A stretch of 24,756 nt of DNA from an uncultured Caulobacteraceae bacterium (GTDB lineage: Bacteria; Pseudomonadota; Alphaproteobacteria; Caulobacterales; Caulobacteraceae). Location of the stretch: the NCBI GenBank assembly GCA_937910255.1, contig CALEOQ010000306.1, forward strand, positions 1-24,756. The letters are read 5' to 3'. The notes below the pieces were generated by a model. That model saw nothing but the letters and a program-made list of their open reading frames with translations, was not told where the DNA came from and ran no database searches. This document shows, one piece after another, positions 1 to 7,549 of this stretch. Both the position numbers and the translations under genes were made by a program. The first letter of the stretch is position 1. Every line of letters begins with the position of its first letter.

Positions 1-179
1 CGACTGATTTGTGTCGACTGTCTACGAGCTAACTGCTGTCGGCTGTCGGATGTTAACAAGGAATATAATTTGATTTCATCCTCTATATCTTCATTTTTTT
101 TCTTCTTTTTTTTTTCAAGCAGAAGACGGCATACGAGATTACGACGTGACTGGAGTTCAGACGTGTGCTCTTCCGATCT
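1..179. other. Sequencing-adapter contamination at the contig end
   Basis: This stretch is not genomic. Positions 116-139 match the Illumina P7 oligo, 140-145 are a 6-nt index (TACGAC) and 146-179 match the read-2 sequencing primer ending in CTTCCGATCT. Exactly ten T residues (106-115) precede P7, as in the flow-cell-grafted form of that oligo. Positions 1-105 are A+T-rich with pyrimidine tracts, unlike everything downstream. Conceptual translation gives HTRLRRDWSSDVCSSDL, a peptide I recognise as a frequent adapter artefact in protein databases. The biological sequence starts at about 180. Confidence 0.96.
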
Positions 180-390
180 CCTGATGACCCGCTCCAGCGC
201 GATGCTGGACCTTGGTCTGGCGACCTCGTTCGAAACCGTGCTGTTCTGCCCGGCCAATCACAGCCCGCCCCTAAGCGTCCGCCCCGACCCGCAGGCGCGA
301 GGCTATGAGGCGCTGGCCAGCTGTCTTGCGTCGCCGCAGGTGCGCGCCCGGACCGAGGGGATGATCGCCGTGACCGCGGCCCGCGCATGA
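180..390 (+). CDS. 3' end of an unidentified protein-coding gene
   Basis: The last 69 codons of a plus-strand gene, joined in frame to the adapter by chance, so no start exists in the window. Codons from 181 to the TGA at 388-390 show the strong G/C third-position bias of the neighbouring real genes, which argues that the frame is coding. The peptide includes ETVLFCPANHSPPLSVRP and ends in TEGMIAVTAARA. I do not recognise the family. It converges on pnp and the two genes share the hairpin at 400-425. Confidence 0.5.
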
Positions 391-399
391 AATGAAAAA

Positions 400-425
400 G
401 GGCGGCCGCATCGCTGCGGCCGCCC
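400..425 (-). terminator. Rho-independent terminator of pnp, possibly bidirectional
   Basis: A perfect 10-bp G/C stem (400-409 with 416-425), extended by an A-T pair around the tetraloop TCGC at 411-414. On the minus strand the stem is followed directly by five T residues (plus-strand A run 395-399), the canonical arrangement for transcripts leaving pnp. On the plus strand the T-rich tail is weaker, so stopping the convergent gene is less certain. Confidence 0.88.
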
Positions 426-458
426 TCGTTCGTCTTCTCAGGATGGAGGAGAGGCGGA

Positions 459-2597
459 TTAGGCCTCGGCCTCGGCCCCTTCCTTCTTGGACAGGTCTTC
501 GCCCGTCACCTGGTCGACCACCTTCATGGACAGGCGGGTCTTGCCGCGATCGTCGAAGCCCAGGAGCTTGACCTTCACTTCCTGGCCTTCGGTCAGGACG
601 TCGGAGACCTTGGCCACGCGCTCGTTGGAGATCTGGCTCACGTGAACCAGGCCGTCCTTGGCGCCGAAGAAGTTCACGAAGGCCCCGAAGTCGACCACCT
701 TCACCACCTTGCCGGTGTAGATGGCGTTCAGCTCGGGCTCCGAGGCGATGGACTTGATCCAGTCGCGGGCCGCATCGATCTTGGACTGTTCCGAGGCGGC
801 GATCTTGATCGTGCCGTCGTCGGAGATGTCCACCTTGGCGCCGGTTTCGGCGACGATCTCGCGGATCACCTTGCCGCCCGAACCGATGACTTCGCGGATC
901 TTGTCGACCGCGATCTTCATGGTTTCGATCTTGGGCGCGTACTCACCGAGCTCGGTGCGCGGCGCGTCCATGGCCTTGGTCATCTCGTTCAGAATGTGCT
1001 GGCGGCCTTCCTTGGCCTGCTCCAGCGCCTTCTTCATGATCTCCTCGGTGATGCCGGCGATCTTGATGTCCATCTGCAGCGAGGTGATGCCATCAGCGGT
1101 GCCGGCGACCTTGAAGTCCATGTCGCCCAGGTGGTCTTCGTCGCCCAGGATGTCGGAGAGCACGGCGAAGCCGTCGGACTCCAGGATCAGGCCCATGGCG
1201 ATGCCGGAGACCGGCTTCTTCAGGGGCACGCCCGCATCCATCATGGCCAGCGAAGCGCCGCAGACCGTGGCCATGGAGGAGGAGCCGTTGGACTCCAGGA
1301 TCTCCGAGACCAGGCGGATGGTGTAGGGGAAGTCTTCCGTCGCCGGCAGGACCGGACGCACAGCGCGCCAGGCGAGCTTGCCGTGGCCGATTTCACGACG
1401 GCCGGGCGAACCCATGCGGCCAGCTTCCCCGACGCTGAAGGGAGGGAAGTTGTAGTGGAGAAGGAACTTCTCCTTGTAGGTGCCTTCCAGGGCGTCGATG
1501 AACTGCTCGTCGTCGCCGGTGCCCAGGGTGGCGACCACCAGGGCCTGGGTTTCGCCGCGGGTGAACAGGGCCGAGCCGTGGGCCCGGGGCAGGATGCCCA
1601 CTTCCGAGACGATGGGACGGACCTTGTCGACGGTGCGGCCGTCGATGCGCAGGCCGGTGTCGAGGATGCCGCGGCGGACGACGTCAGCCTCGAGCTCCTT
1701 GAACACGCCGCCCAGCTTCTGGCTGTCGGCGCCGTCGGGATTGGCCTCGGACTTGGCCATGGTGGCCGTGGCCTTCTGCTTGGCCTGGCTGAGCGCTTCC
1801 TGGCGGTCCTGCTTCTTGGTGATCTTGTAGGCCGCGGCGATGTCGGCCCCGACCAGGGTCTTCATCTGGCCCTTCAGCGCGTCGGTGTCGTCGGCGGCGA
1901 AGTCGAAGGGCTCCTTGGCCGAATGCTCGGCCAGGTCGATGATCGCCTCGATCACCGGCTGGATGGACTTGTGGGCGAAGGAGACGCCGGCCAGGACCTG
2001 CTCTTCGGTCAGTTCCTGGATTTCGGATTCCACCATCATCACCGCATCGGCCGTACCGGCGACGACGAGGTCCATGGCGCTGGTCTTCAGCTCTTCCAGG
2101 GTCGGGTTGAGGACGTACTCACCCTCGATGAAGCCGACCCGGGCCGCGGCGATCGGGCCCATGAAGGGGGCGCCGGAGATGACCAGGGCGGCCGAGGCGG
2201 CGACCATGGCGACGATGTCGGGATCGTTCTCCAGGTCGTGGGCCAGCACGGTGCAGACCACTTGGACTTCGTTCTTGAAGCCCTTGACGAACAGGGGGCG
2301 GATCGGACGGTCGATCAGGCGGGAGACCAGGGTCTCCTTTTCCGAGGGACGGCCTTCGCGCTTGAAGAAGCCGCCGGGGATCTTGCCCGCGGCGTAGGTC
2401 TTCTCCTGGTAGTTCACGGTCAGGGGGAAGAAGTCCTGGCCGGGCTTGGCGGACTTGGCATAGACGGCGGTGGCCAGGACTACGGTCTCGCCGTAAGTGG
2501 CGAGCACCGCGCCGTCGGCCTGACGGGCCATGCGGCCGGTCTCGAGGGTCAGCGTCTTGCCGCCCCACTCGATGGTCTTGCGTTTGATATCGAACAT
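459..2597 (-). CDS. pnp: Polyribonucleotide nucleotidyltransferase (PNPase)
   Basis: Trimeric 3'-to-5' phosphorolytic exoribonuclease that releases nucleoside diphosphates and is a core enzyme of mRNA decay. The 712-residue product has the full architecture: a first RNase PH-like core with FFKREGRPS at about residue 77, the helical linker, a second RNase PH-like core with the acidic metal-binding segment GDEDHLGDMDF near residue 485, a KH domain with the IGSGG loop near 572, and a C-terminal S1 domain (about 625-690). I chose ATG at 2595-2597 because the protein then begins MFDIKRKTIEW as in Caulobacter, with a purine-rich AAAGAAG element just upstream. An in-frame extension to 2708 encodes proline-rich non-conserved sequence and is rejected. 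It lies 292 nt downstream of rpsO on the same strand. Confidence 0.97.
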   Translation of the reverse strand: MFDIKRKTIEWGGKTLTLETGRMARQADGAVLATYGETVVLATAVYAKSAKPGQDFFPLTVNYQEKTYAAGKIPGGFFKREGRPSEKETLVSRLIDRPIRPLFVKGFKNEVQVVCTVLAHDLENDPDIVAMVAASAALVISGAPFMGPIAAARVGFIEGEYVLNPTLEELKTSAMDLVVAGTADAVMMVESEIQELTEEQVLAGVSFAHKSIQPVIEAIIDLAEHSAKEPFDFAADDTDALKGQMKTLVGADIAAAYKITKKQDRQEALSQAKQKATATMAKSEANPDGADSQKLGGVFKELEADVVRRGILDTGLRIDGRTVDKVRPIVSEVGILPRAHGSALFTRGETQALVVATLGTGDDEQFIDALEGTYKEKFLLHYNFPPFSVGEAGRMGSPGRREIGHGKLAWRAVRPVLPATEDFPYTIRLVSEILESNGSSSMATVCGASLAMMDAGVPLKKPVSGIAMGLILESDGFAVLSDILGDEDHLGDMDFKVAGTADGITSLQMDIKIAGITEEIMKKALEQAKEGRQHILNEMTKAMDAPRTELGEYAPKIETMKIAVDKIREVIGSGGKVIREIVAETGAKVDISDDGTIKIAASEQSKIDAARDWIKSIASEPELNAIYTGKVVKVVDFGAFVNFFGAKDGLVHVSQISNERVAKVSDVLTEGQEVKVKLLGFDDRGKTRLSMKVVDQVTGEDLSKKEGAEAEA

Positions 2598-2889
2598 GAT
2601 TTTTCTTCTTTCATATCCCGGCAGGCGTATTCCTGGCGGGGGCGGACAGGGCGTCGGACTTCCGAAATCCTCTCCAGGTGAACAGGCTTGATGAGGATTT
2701 CGTCGCAACCCTCAGCGTGCGTCTTGGGGGCCTTGGCCCCCGGCCGCCAGATCATCCCCGGCCTGTCGCGGAGGGGAGGCGGTCGTCTGTGGGCGCTGCG
2801 TCCTGAGACGGCGGCGCCAGTGCTGGGGCCCGTGAAAAACGAGGGGCCCCATATGCGACGCCCCCGCTTTCGCGGGGGCGCTGAACATC
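2598..2889 (-). other. rpsO-pnp intergenic region / pnp leader
   Basis: There is no convincing gene in these 292 bases. They contain several hairpins: a 9-bp stem with a GAAA tetraloop just after rpsO (2859-2880), a GGGGCCC/GGGCCCC pair around 2825-2850, and a G5/C5 hairpin at 2726-2741. In E. coli the pnp leader is cut by RNase III and autoregulated by PNPase; whether these structures do the same here is inference. I could not identify a clear promoter. Confidence 0.5.
2859..2880 (-). terminator. Hairpin downstream of rpsO (terminator or processing signal)
   Basis: A perfect 9-bp stem (2859-2867 with 2872-2880) closed by a GAAA tetraloop on the minus strand, beginning 10 nt after the rpsO stop. 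No T run follows directly; the first T5 comes about 20 nt later. It may therefore be a leaky terminator, a 3'-end stabiliser or an RNase III site rather than a strict terminator. Confidence 0.55.
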
Positions 2890-3159
2890 CTAGCGGCGCA
2901 GGCCGAGGACCTCGATGAGGGCCTGATAGCGCGGCTGTTCGGACTTCTTCAGGTGATCGAGGAGCGACCGGCGCTGGGAGACCATCTTGAGCAGGCCCCG
3001 GCGCGAATGGTTGTCCTTCTTGTGGGTCTTGAAGTGCTCGGTCAGGTTGATGATCCGTTCGGTCAGGATCGCCACCTGGACTTCGGCGCTTCCGGTGTCA
3101 CCCTCGCTGCGGGCGTGGGTCTTGATAATTTCGGCCTTACGGTCCGGGGTAACCGACAT
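2890..3159 (-). CDS. rpsO: 30S ribosomal protein S15
   Basis: Primary 16S rRNA-binding protein that nucleates the platform of the small subunit. The 89-residue length is standard for the family, and the conserved S15 core is seen in GDTGSAEVQVAILTERI, then LTEHFKTHKKDNHSRRGL and the C-terminal helix ending in LGLRR. ATG at 3157-3159 is preceded by a GGAG element and gives the usual N-terminus MSVTPDRKAEI. It starts 14 nt after the truB stop, so the two are almost certainly cotranscribed. The in-frame extension to 3252 runs through the end of truB and is rejected. Confidence 0.97.
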   Translation of the reverse strand: MSVTPDRKAEIIKTHARSEGDTGSAEVQVAILTERIINLTEHFKTHKKDNHSRRGLLKMVSQRRSLLDHLKKSEQPRYQALIEVLGLRR

Positions 3160-3173
3160 CGTGCGTCTCCGCT

Positions 3174-4106
3174 CTATTCGAGATGAAAGACGCGGGACGG
3201 CTCGAGCTTGCCGGCGCGCATCTCGCAGAGGGCCACCATCACGCCACGACACATGGCCGAAACGGTTCGAGCGCCCGGCGCAAGCCCGGCTCTCAAGGTT
3301 TCGACCTGTCGGGGAACGAGAACGATCGACCGTCCCTGCTTAAGTCTGAAGGCGTCTTCGTCGGTCACGGCCAACGCCGGGATGTCGTCCAGCGCGGTCT
3401 CGACCGGAAGCAATGCCTCCGACTGCCGGGCCTTATGCCCCAATTCCTCAAGTAAATCCAGCCCGATCGCCCGGGCCTCGGTGAAGGCGCCCACCCGGGT
3501 GCGGCGCAGGGCGCTGACATGGGCCTCGGCCCCCAGCCGCAGCGCCAGATCGCGCACCACCGAGCGGACATAGGCGCCCTTGCCGCAGTCCATGATCAGT
3601 TCGATGTGGTCGGCGTCGGGCGCCTCGCCCACCGCCAGGCCGTGGATCAGGATCGGCCGGGCCTTGAGCTCGACCTCTTCGCCGGCGCGGGCCAGGTCAT
3701 AGGCCCGCTCGCCGTCCACCTTGATGGCCGAATAGGCCGGCGGAACCTGCATGATCTCGCCCTCGAACTCGTGCAGCACCGCCTTGACCTGGTCGGGCGT
3801 CGGCCGGACGTCGGAGCGGGCGATGATCTCGCCTTCCCGGTCGAGGGTGGTGGTGGAGGCGCCCCAGCAGATGGTGAAGCGATAGCCCTTATCGGCCTCG
3901 ACCATATAGGCCACGGTCTTGGTGGCCTCGCCCAGCGCCAGGGGCAGGACGCCGGTGGCCAGGGGGTCGAGGGTCCCGGCGTGGCCGGCCTTCTGGGCGT
4001 TGAAGATCCTGCGGACCTTGCCCACCGCCTGGGTGGAGGTCAGGTCATAGGGCTTGTCCAGGCAGATCCATCCGGACACCGCCTCTCCCTTGCGCCGACG
4101 GCCCAT
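3174..4106 (-). CDS. truB: tRNA pseudouridine(55) synthase
   Basis: Converts U55 in the T-loop of elongator tRNAs to pseudouridine. The 310-residue protein has the TruB family I signature GHAGTLDPLATGVLPL with the catalytic aspartate at residue 47, followed by the substrate-binding segments AYSAIKVDGERAYDLAR and CGKGAYVRSVVRDLA. A PUA-like C-terminal region (about 240-310) follows. The start ATG at 4104-4106 lies 3 nt after the rbfA stop, which indicates coupled translation, and the stop lies 14 nt before rpsO. The gene order rbfA-truB-rpsO-pnp is the classical bacterial translation/decay cluster. Confidence 0.97.
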   Translation of the reverse strand: MGRRRKGEAVSGWICLDKPYDLTSTQAVGKVRRIFNAQKAGHAGTLDPLATGVLPLALGEATKTVAYMVEADKGYRFTICWGASTTTLDREGEIIARSDVRPTPDQVKAVLHEFEGEIMQVPPAYSAIKVDGERAYDLARAGEEVELKARPILIHGLAVGEAPDADHIELIMDCGKGAYVRSVVRDLALRLGAEAHVSALRRTRVGAFTEARAIGLDLLEELGHKARQSEALLPVETALDDIPALAVTDEDAFRLKQGRSIVLVPRQVETLRAGLAPGARTVSAMCRGVMVALCEMRAGKLEPSRVFHLE

Positions 4107-4109
4107 GGA

Positions 4110-4556
4110 TCAGTCCTCTTCGGGGGCGTCGAGGTCCTGGCGGACCTTCGGGTCCTCGAACAGCCGGCTCATATGCTCGGCGGCGTCGAAGGTCTCGTCG
4201 TGCAGGAACTTCAGTTCAGGGGTGGCGCGCAGGTCGATCATCCGGCCCAGGCGCCCGCGGAAGAACTTCGAGGCCCGGTTCATGGCCGCCACCACCTCGG
4301 CCGCGTTCTCACCGCCCAGGGGCTGGATGAAGCAGACGGCGTGGCGCAGGTCCGGGCTGACGCGGACCTCGGTGATGGTCACCGGCGCGCCGGAGAGGGC
4401 CGGATCGTCCAGGTCCTCTTCCCGCATGATCTCCACCAGGGCGTGGCGGACCAGTTCGCCGGCGCGCAGCTGGCGCTGGCTGGGGCCGCGAAGGGCGGGC
4501 CGGGCGCCAGATGTGCGGGAAGCTGACGTACGGGAGGAGGAGGGACGGCGTTTCAT
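4110..4556 (-). CDS. rbfA: 30S ribosome-binding factor A
   Basis: Late 30S assembly factor acting on the 5' end of 16S rRNA. The 148-residue product has a basic Ser/Arg-rich N-terminus, then the KH-like RbfA fold: RQLRAGELVRHALVEIMRE, the strand DLRHAVCFIQPLGG and RLGRMIDLRATPELKFLHDE. I chose ATG at 4554-4556 (MKRRPSSS), since the in-frame extension to 4643 is proline-rich and unlike the family. A modest purine-rich site (GAGAG) lies upstream. infB, the usual upstream neighbour, is not here; a dienelactone hydrolase gene precedes it instead, 122 nt away on the same strand. Confidence 0.95.
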   Translation of the reverse strand: MKRRPSSSRTSASRTSGARPALRGPSQRQLRAGELVRHALVEIMREEDLDDPALSGAPVTITEVRVSPDLRHAVCFIQPLGGENAAEVVAAMNRASKFFRGRLGRMIDLRATPELKFLHDETFDAAEHMSRLFEDPKVRQDLDAPEED

Positions 4557-4678
4557 GGCGAGGCTCTCGCAAGGTCTGGCCTGGCCGGCGGCTCGAACGC
4601 CCGGCGCAGGGAAGGGCGGGCTTCTAGGGGCCGCGCCCTTCAAAGTCTAGGCCTGGGACCTTAGGGACGCCAGGGCGC

Positions 4679-5467
4679 TCAGGCGCCGGTGCGCTGGCGG
4701 AAGAAGGCGATCACCCGGGCCTCGGCGGCCTTGGTCGGCCCGTCGGGGGCCAGATGCAGGGTCAGGGTGGAATGGGGCGCGATGGGGGAGGGGGCGGCGT
4801 CGGCGTCCTCCAGCTCGATGGCCTCGAACCGCGCGCCGAACTCGGCCCGGTAGCGGTCGAAGCGGGCCTGACCCACCAGGGCGTCGCCCTTGAAGCGCAG
4901 GCCGATCATCGACAGGTCTTCCTCCTCGAACCGTCCCTTCGCACAGGCGATCTCGGCCGGACTGACGCCGATCGAAGCCGCGCGCCTCTTCGATCCGGCG
5001 GTCAGTGGCAGCGAGGGCTGGGCCAGGACCGGCGCCACGACGGCGGGCTCGGTCATCATGGCCAGCGCAAAGCCGCCGGTGAAGCACATGCCGACGGCGC
5101 CCACCCCCTTGCCGCCGCACTCGGCGTGGGCTTGGCGGGCGAGCGCCCGGAGCCAGTCGACGATCGGGCTCGACGTGTCGGTGGACCAGACGTGGAATTC
5201 CCGGCGCACGCAGATGGCCTTCACGGCCTCGGCCGCCAGATAGGGCCGACTGACCGGGCGGCCCGGCGCGCCGAACAGGCTCGGGCACCAGACGCTCATC
5301 CCGGCCTGGCTCAGCCGCTCGGCGAAGGCCAGGACCAGGGGGTGCAGGCCCGGCATTTCGTGGATGACGATGACGGCGGGTCCCGTCCCCCGGCGATAGA
5401 CGTCGCGGACCCAGCGGCCGTCGTCGAACGCGAACCGCTCAAAGCCTTCCAGCTCAACCGTCGCCAT
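4679..5467 (-). CDS. Dienelactone hydrolase family protein
   Basis: An alpha/beta hydrolase of the dienelactone hydrolase family, 262 residues. Visible motifs are the oxyanion-region strand VIVIHEMPGLHP (33-44), the nucleophile elbow VGMCFTGG with cysteine at 128 (DLH enzymes use Cys in place of Ser), and a late PHSTLTLHL segment (231-239) that supplies candidate catalytic histidines. The substrate cannot be inferred, since this family covers dienelactones, carboxymethylenebutenolide and many unknown esters. The start ATG at 5465-5467 follows a G-rich ribosome-binding site. The gene lies between the lipoprotein gene (36 nt away) and rbfA (122 nt away), all on the minus strand. Confidence 0.88.
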   Translation of the reverse strand: MATVELEGFERFAFDDGRWVRDVYRRGTGPAVIVIHEMPGLHPLVLAFAERLSQAGMSVWCPSLFGAPGRPVSRPYLAAEAVKAICVRREFHVWSTDTSSPIVDWLRALARQAHAECGGKGVGAVGMCFTGGFALAMMTEPAVVAPVLAQPSLPLTAGSKRRAASIGVSPAEIACAKGRFEEEDLSMIGLRFKGDALVGQARFDRYRAEFGARFEAIELEDADAAPSPIAPHSTLTLHLAPDGPTKAAEARVIAFFRQRTGA

Positions 5468-5503
5468 GTCGTCGCCCCCCGCGCGCTTTGAGGGGAGACT
5501 AGC

Positions 5504-6019
5504 TCAGCGGCGCAGCATGTCGATGTCGCCCTCGAAGCCCGACAGCCGCCAGACCCCTTCGGTCTCCGTGAAGATCAGCAGGCAGGGGCCGTCCTTGTCG
5601 CGGGTGGCGCAGACCCGCCCATCGTCCAGAGCCTTGAGCGACCCGGCGATGGCCACCCGCCCGGGCAGCGGCTGGCTGGCGTCATAGCCATAGTATTCGG
5701 CCACGCCCCGGAACACCTGCGGCTGGACCAGCTGCTCGCTGGCGGCCTTGGCGATGGCGGGACCGAGCAGGGCGCCGATGGCCCGCATCTCGTCGCTGCC
5801 GCCGGCGCGGCTGGCCTCGGCGGCGATGCGCGCCTCGATCTGGGCCCGCAGGGCCGGGCGATCCACATGGCGGTCGAAGGTCGCCTGGTCGCCGTCGCGG
5901 ATGGCGGTCAGCAGGGTGTGGACGTCACCGGCCGCGTCCAGCCGCTGGGCGCCGCCGGCGCAGGCGCTGAGCGTCAGGGCGAGCAAGACGGGGACCAGAA
6001 GGCGCAGGGGTTTCAGCAT
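5504..6019 (-). CDS. Putative lipoprotein, DUF2939-like
   Basis: A 171-residue predicted lipoprotein. The N-terminus has a basic start, a hydrophobic stretch and the lipobox LSAC with the modified cysteine at residue 20, so the mature protein should be tethered to the periplasmic face of the inner or outer membrane. The segment LLTAIRDGDQATFDRHVDRPALR resembles DUF2939 proteins, in which a small repeat-like helical unit carries a conserved D-x-VD pattern; this family call is from memory. No catalytic motif is seen. It lies 34 nt after the DUF167 gene and 36 nt before the hydrolase gene on the same strand. Confidence 0.75.
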   Translation of the reverse strand: MLKPLRLLVPVLLALTLSACAGGAQRLDAAGDVHTLLTAIRDGDQATFDRHVDRPALRAQIEARIAAEASRAGGSDEMRAIGALLGPAIAKAASEQLVQPQVFRGVAEYYGYDASQPLPGRVAIAGSLKALDDGRVCATRDKDGPCLLIFTETEGVWRLSGFEGDIDMLRR

Positions 6020-6053
6020 AGGTGTCTCCGGGGGCGCGGCCCATCAGCCCGCC

Positions 6054-6332
6054 TCAAGGTGGCGATCCGAAGGCGCGGGCGATCTCTTCATCCCCCAGAT
6101 CGGCGCATTCGACCAGCTTCAGCCGCGCGGTCTCGCCCGAAACGATGCGGAGGCTGGAGCGTGGGCGTCCCAGGGCCTTGGCCAGAAAGGCGATCAGGGC
6201 GGCGTTGGCGGCCCCCTCCACCGGCGGGGCGGCGACGCGGACCTTGAGATAGGCCCGGCCGTCGGCGTCCTGCCCCCAGCCCTGGGCGGCGTCGCGTCCG
6301 CCCCGGGGCGTCAGCCGCACGGCCAGGCGCAT
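6054..6332 (-). CDS. DUF167 (YggU-type) family protein
   Basis: A 92-residue protein whose central part, LKVRVAAPPVEGAANAALI followed by LAKALGRPRSSLRIVSGETARLK, matches the DUF167/YggU family. This is a small alpha/beta fold found across bacteria and archaea with no established biochemical role. The start ATG at 6330-6332 is 16 nt downstream of the yggT-like gene. DUF167 and YggT genes are adjacent in many proteobacteria, which supports both calls. Confidence 0.9.
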   Translation of the reverse strand: MRLAVRLTPRGGRDAAQGWGQDADGRAYLKVRVAAPPVEGAANAALIAFLAKALGRPRSSLRIVSGETARLKLVECADLGDEEIARAFGSPP

Positions 6333-6348
6333 GGCGAACCTGCGGGGC

Positions 6349-6663
6349 TCAGATGATCGGCGTAACCAGGGCGCGGTAGAGCGCCGGCAGCAGGATGTCC
6401 TTGATGCCGATCAGCACCAGGATGACGATGATCGGGCTGATGTCCACGCCGCCCAGGGGCGGGATGATCCGCTGCACCGGCCGCATCACCGGCGCGGTGA
6501 TCGCCTCCAGGGCCCGGGCGACATTGTACACGAACTGGTTGCGCAGATTGATCACGTCGAAGGCCACCAGCCAGGACAGGATGGCGTTGATGATGATCGC
6601 GTAGATCAAGAGCTGAAGGATCGCCCCGATGATGAAGAAGACGAACTCAAGGATGGCGGCCAT
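6349..6663 (-). CDS. YggT family integral membrane protein
   Basis: A 104-residue membrane protein with two long hydrophobic segments (about 5-33 and 75-96) separated by a loop containing NQFVYNVARALEAITAPVMRPVQRIIPPLGGVDISP. The TAPVMRPVRRxxPPxGGxDxSP pattern is the YggT signature. The family is linked to osmotic tolerance in E. coli and to cofactor assembly in plastid homologues; no role can be assigned here. ATG at 6661-6663. It is the first gene of the minus-strand run and is divergent from the tRNA-Ala gene. Confidence 0.92.
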   Translation of the reverse strand: MAAILEFVFFIIGAILQLLIYAIIINAILSWLVAFDVINLRNQFVYNVARALEAITAPVMRPVQRIIPPLGGVDISPIIVILVLIGIKDILLPALYRALVTPII

Positions 6664-6752
6664 GGGGTGTCCCGATCTGACGTAAGCGCCGGTTCTAGCC
6701 GCGGGGCCTCCCCCCTGACAAGGCGGCGCAGGCTCCTGAGCCTTTGAGCGGC

Positions 6753-6781
6753 TTGACAGAAATCCGCCGCGCGCCTAACTC
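6753..6781 (+). promoter_or_regulatory. Sigma-70-type promoter of tRNA-Ala
   Basis: A perfect -35 hexamer TTGACA at 6753-6758, a 17-nt spacer and a -10-like TAACTC at 6776-6781. The predicted start lies near 6788, a few bases before the mature tRNA 5' end at 6794. Confidence 0.75.
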
Positions 6782-6793
6782 CGCGCCTTCCTG

Positions 6794-6869
6794 GGGGCCG
6801 TAGCTCAGTTGGTAGAGCGCCTCGTTCGCAATGAGGAGGTCAGCGGTTCGATTCCGCTCGGCTCCACCA
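6794..6869 (+). tRNA. tRNA-Ala (anticodon CGC)
   Basis: A 76-nt cloverleaf with encoded CCA. The acceptor 5' strand GGGGCCG pairs with CGGCTCC before ACCA. The D-loop has AGTTGGTAG, the anticodon stem CCTCG/TGAGG closes the loop TTCGCAA (anticodon CGC, reading GCG), and the T-arm is GCGGTTCGATTCCGC. Its 3' half (6833-6869) is the core of an integration site and is duplicated exactly at 15541-15577, so island insertion leaves the tRNA intact. Confidence 0.97.
6833..6869 (+). repeat. attL: 37-bp integration core inside tRNA-Ala
   Basis: Exact 37-bp match to 15541-15577, running from the 3' side of the anticodon stem through the CCA end. The flanking bases differ on both sides (T versus A before, TTC versus GGA after), so the repeat has sharp boundaries. 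It is the expected product of tyrosine-integrase recombination into a tRNA 3' end. Confidence 0.93.
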
Positions 6870-6930
6870 TTCCCCAGCAATATCAATCGCTTCCGGTTTG
6901 GCCTCAGGGCCGCCGGTCGCGGCTCTGCGT

Positions 6931-6954
6931 CTGGATAAGCGCTGGATAAGCAGA
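6931..6954 (+). repeat. Left arm-type integrase site (tandem CTGGATAAGC)
   Basis: Two tandem copies of an 11-bp unit containing CTGGATAAGC, lying 62 bp inside attL. The same 24 bp occurs exactly at 15377-15400 inside attR. Short repeats at both ends of an element, in the same orientation, are typical of arm-binding sites for the N-terminal domain of tyrosine integrases. Confidence 0.75.
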
Positions 6955-7276
6955 GCGCCCAAGCGAGCGACTCATGATCGCGCGTTGGAGGGATGGGGGA
7001 GGCCACACTCGCGCGCGGAGGGCGGCGGCTAGGCCAGTGGGTCGCTCTCAGGGGCTCGGCCGCCAGAGCGGATGGCACATAGACCCCCCCGGGGTCGCGG
7101 GTCCTCTGCCCCGATCCATCGAACGCGGCGTCGCAGCGGCCCGGGTTGGCTATAGTTTCAGACTAAAATCAGAGCCTAAAGAGCGGGGGCACTTTAGGGG
7201 GCGTCACGCTGTCGAGAGGGAAGCCTTGCAAATCAATGGGATAGGCTTTCCCGCATGAAGGCCGGCTAAAGTATGG

Positions 7277-7387
7277 TGGGAACCGTGGGAACTCTGGGAA
7301 CCATTTGCTAAAGAGCTGAAAGTTAAGACCTTCCTGGAGATCAGCGGTTCCCACTACCTCCTTTCCGAGTGGGAACTAGTGGGAACC
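7277..7387. repeat. Iteron cluster A (six TGGGAAC[CT] motifs)
   Basis: Three direct copies start at 7277, 7286 and 7295 (exact 9-bp phase, last base C/T/C). A 43-nt spacer, 58% A+T, follows, then an inverted copy at 7346-7353, then direct copies at 7370 and 7380. A matching cluster lies at 13728-13838 in the opposite orientation. The design resembles binding sites of a replication initiator next to an unwinding element, as in the ori and crr sites of phage P4. Confidence 0.8.
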
Positions 7388-7549
7388 GCAGCCCCTGCCC
7401 CTCGCCTCCGGCCCCACCTTGGTTCGGCAATTTCATTCCCCCTTCCAGCCCAACCCGCGCGCGAGTGTGGCCCCCTCCCCGGCCGAACGGCTGGAGTTGA
7501 TCTTGGCCGGAACACATGATCGGCTCATCCGGTAGACGGGGGCGGGGCG

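Larger units (their letters stand above)
6870..7549. other. 680-bp gene-free left end of island 1
   Basis: I see no convincing gene here. It holds the left arm-type repeat (6931-6954), a 7-bp inverted repeat CCTAAAG/CTTTAGG (7175-7181 and 7192-7198) in a relatively A+T-rich patch, several scattered CTAAAG motifs, and iteron cluster A (7277-7387). An open frame at 6974-7258 is low-complexity and Arg-rich and appears spurious. The region has the character of an attachment and replication control region. Confidence 0.7.

Noticed and set aside
70..390. 106-residue plus-strand frame and a 101-residue antisense frame at 83-388
   Set aside because: Both read through adapter sequence; only the part after 180 on the plus strand is plausibly genomic coding sequence.
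642..2681. 679-residue plus-strand open frame opposite pnp
   Set aside because: Antisense to a fully conserved PNPase; its His/Gly/Asp/Val-rich composition is what reversed high-GC coding DNA gives.
3519..4526. 335-residue plus-strand open frame opposite truB and rbfA
   Set aside because: Spans two well-supported antisense genes and has no recognisable domain.
6695..7078. Minus-strand frame with GGAERNRTADLL peptide
   Set aside because: This peptide is the reverse translation of the tRNA-Ala 3' half and recurs for the same reason at 15475-15675.
6974..7258. 94-residue plus-strand frame at the left end of island 1
   Set aside because: Arg/Gly-rich, no ribosome-binding site, and it lies in a region of repeats and control sites.
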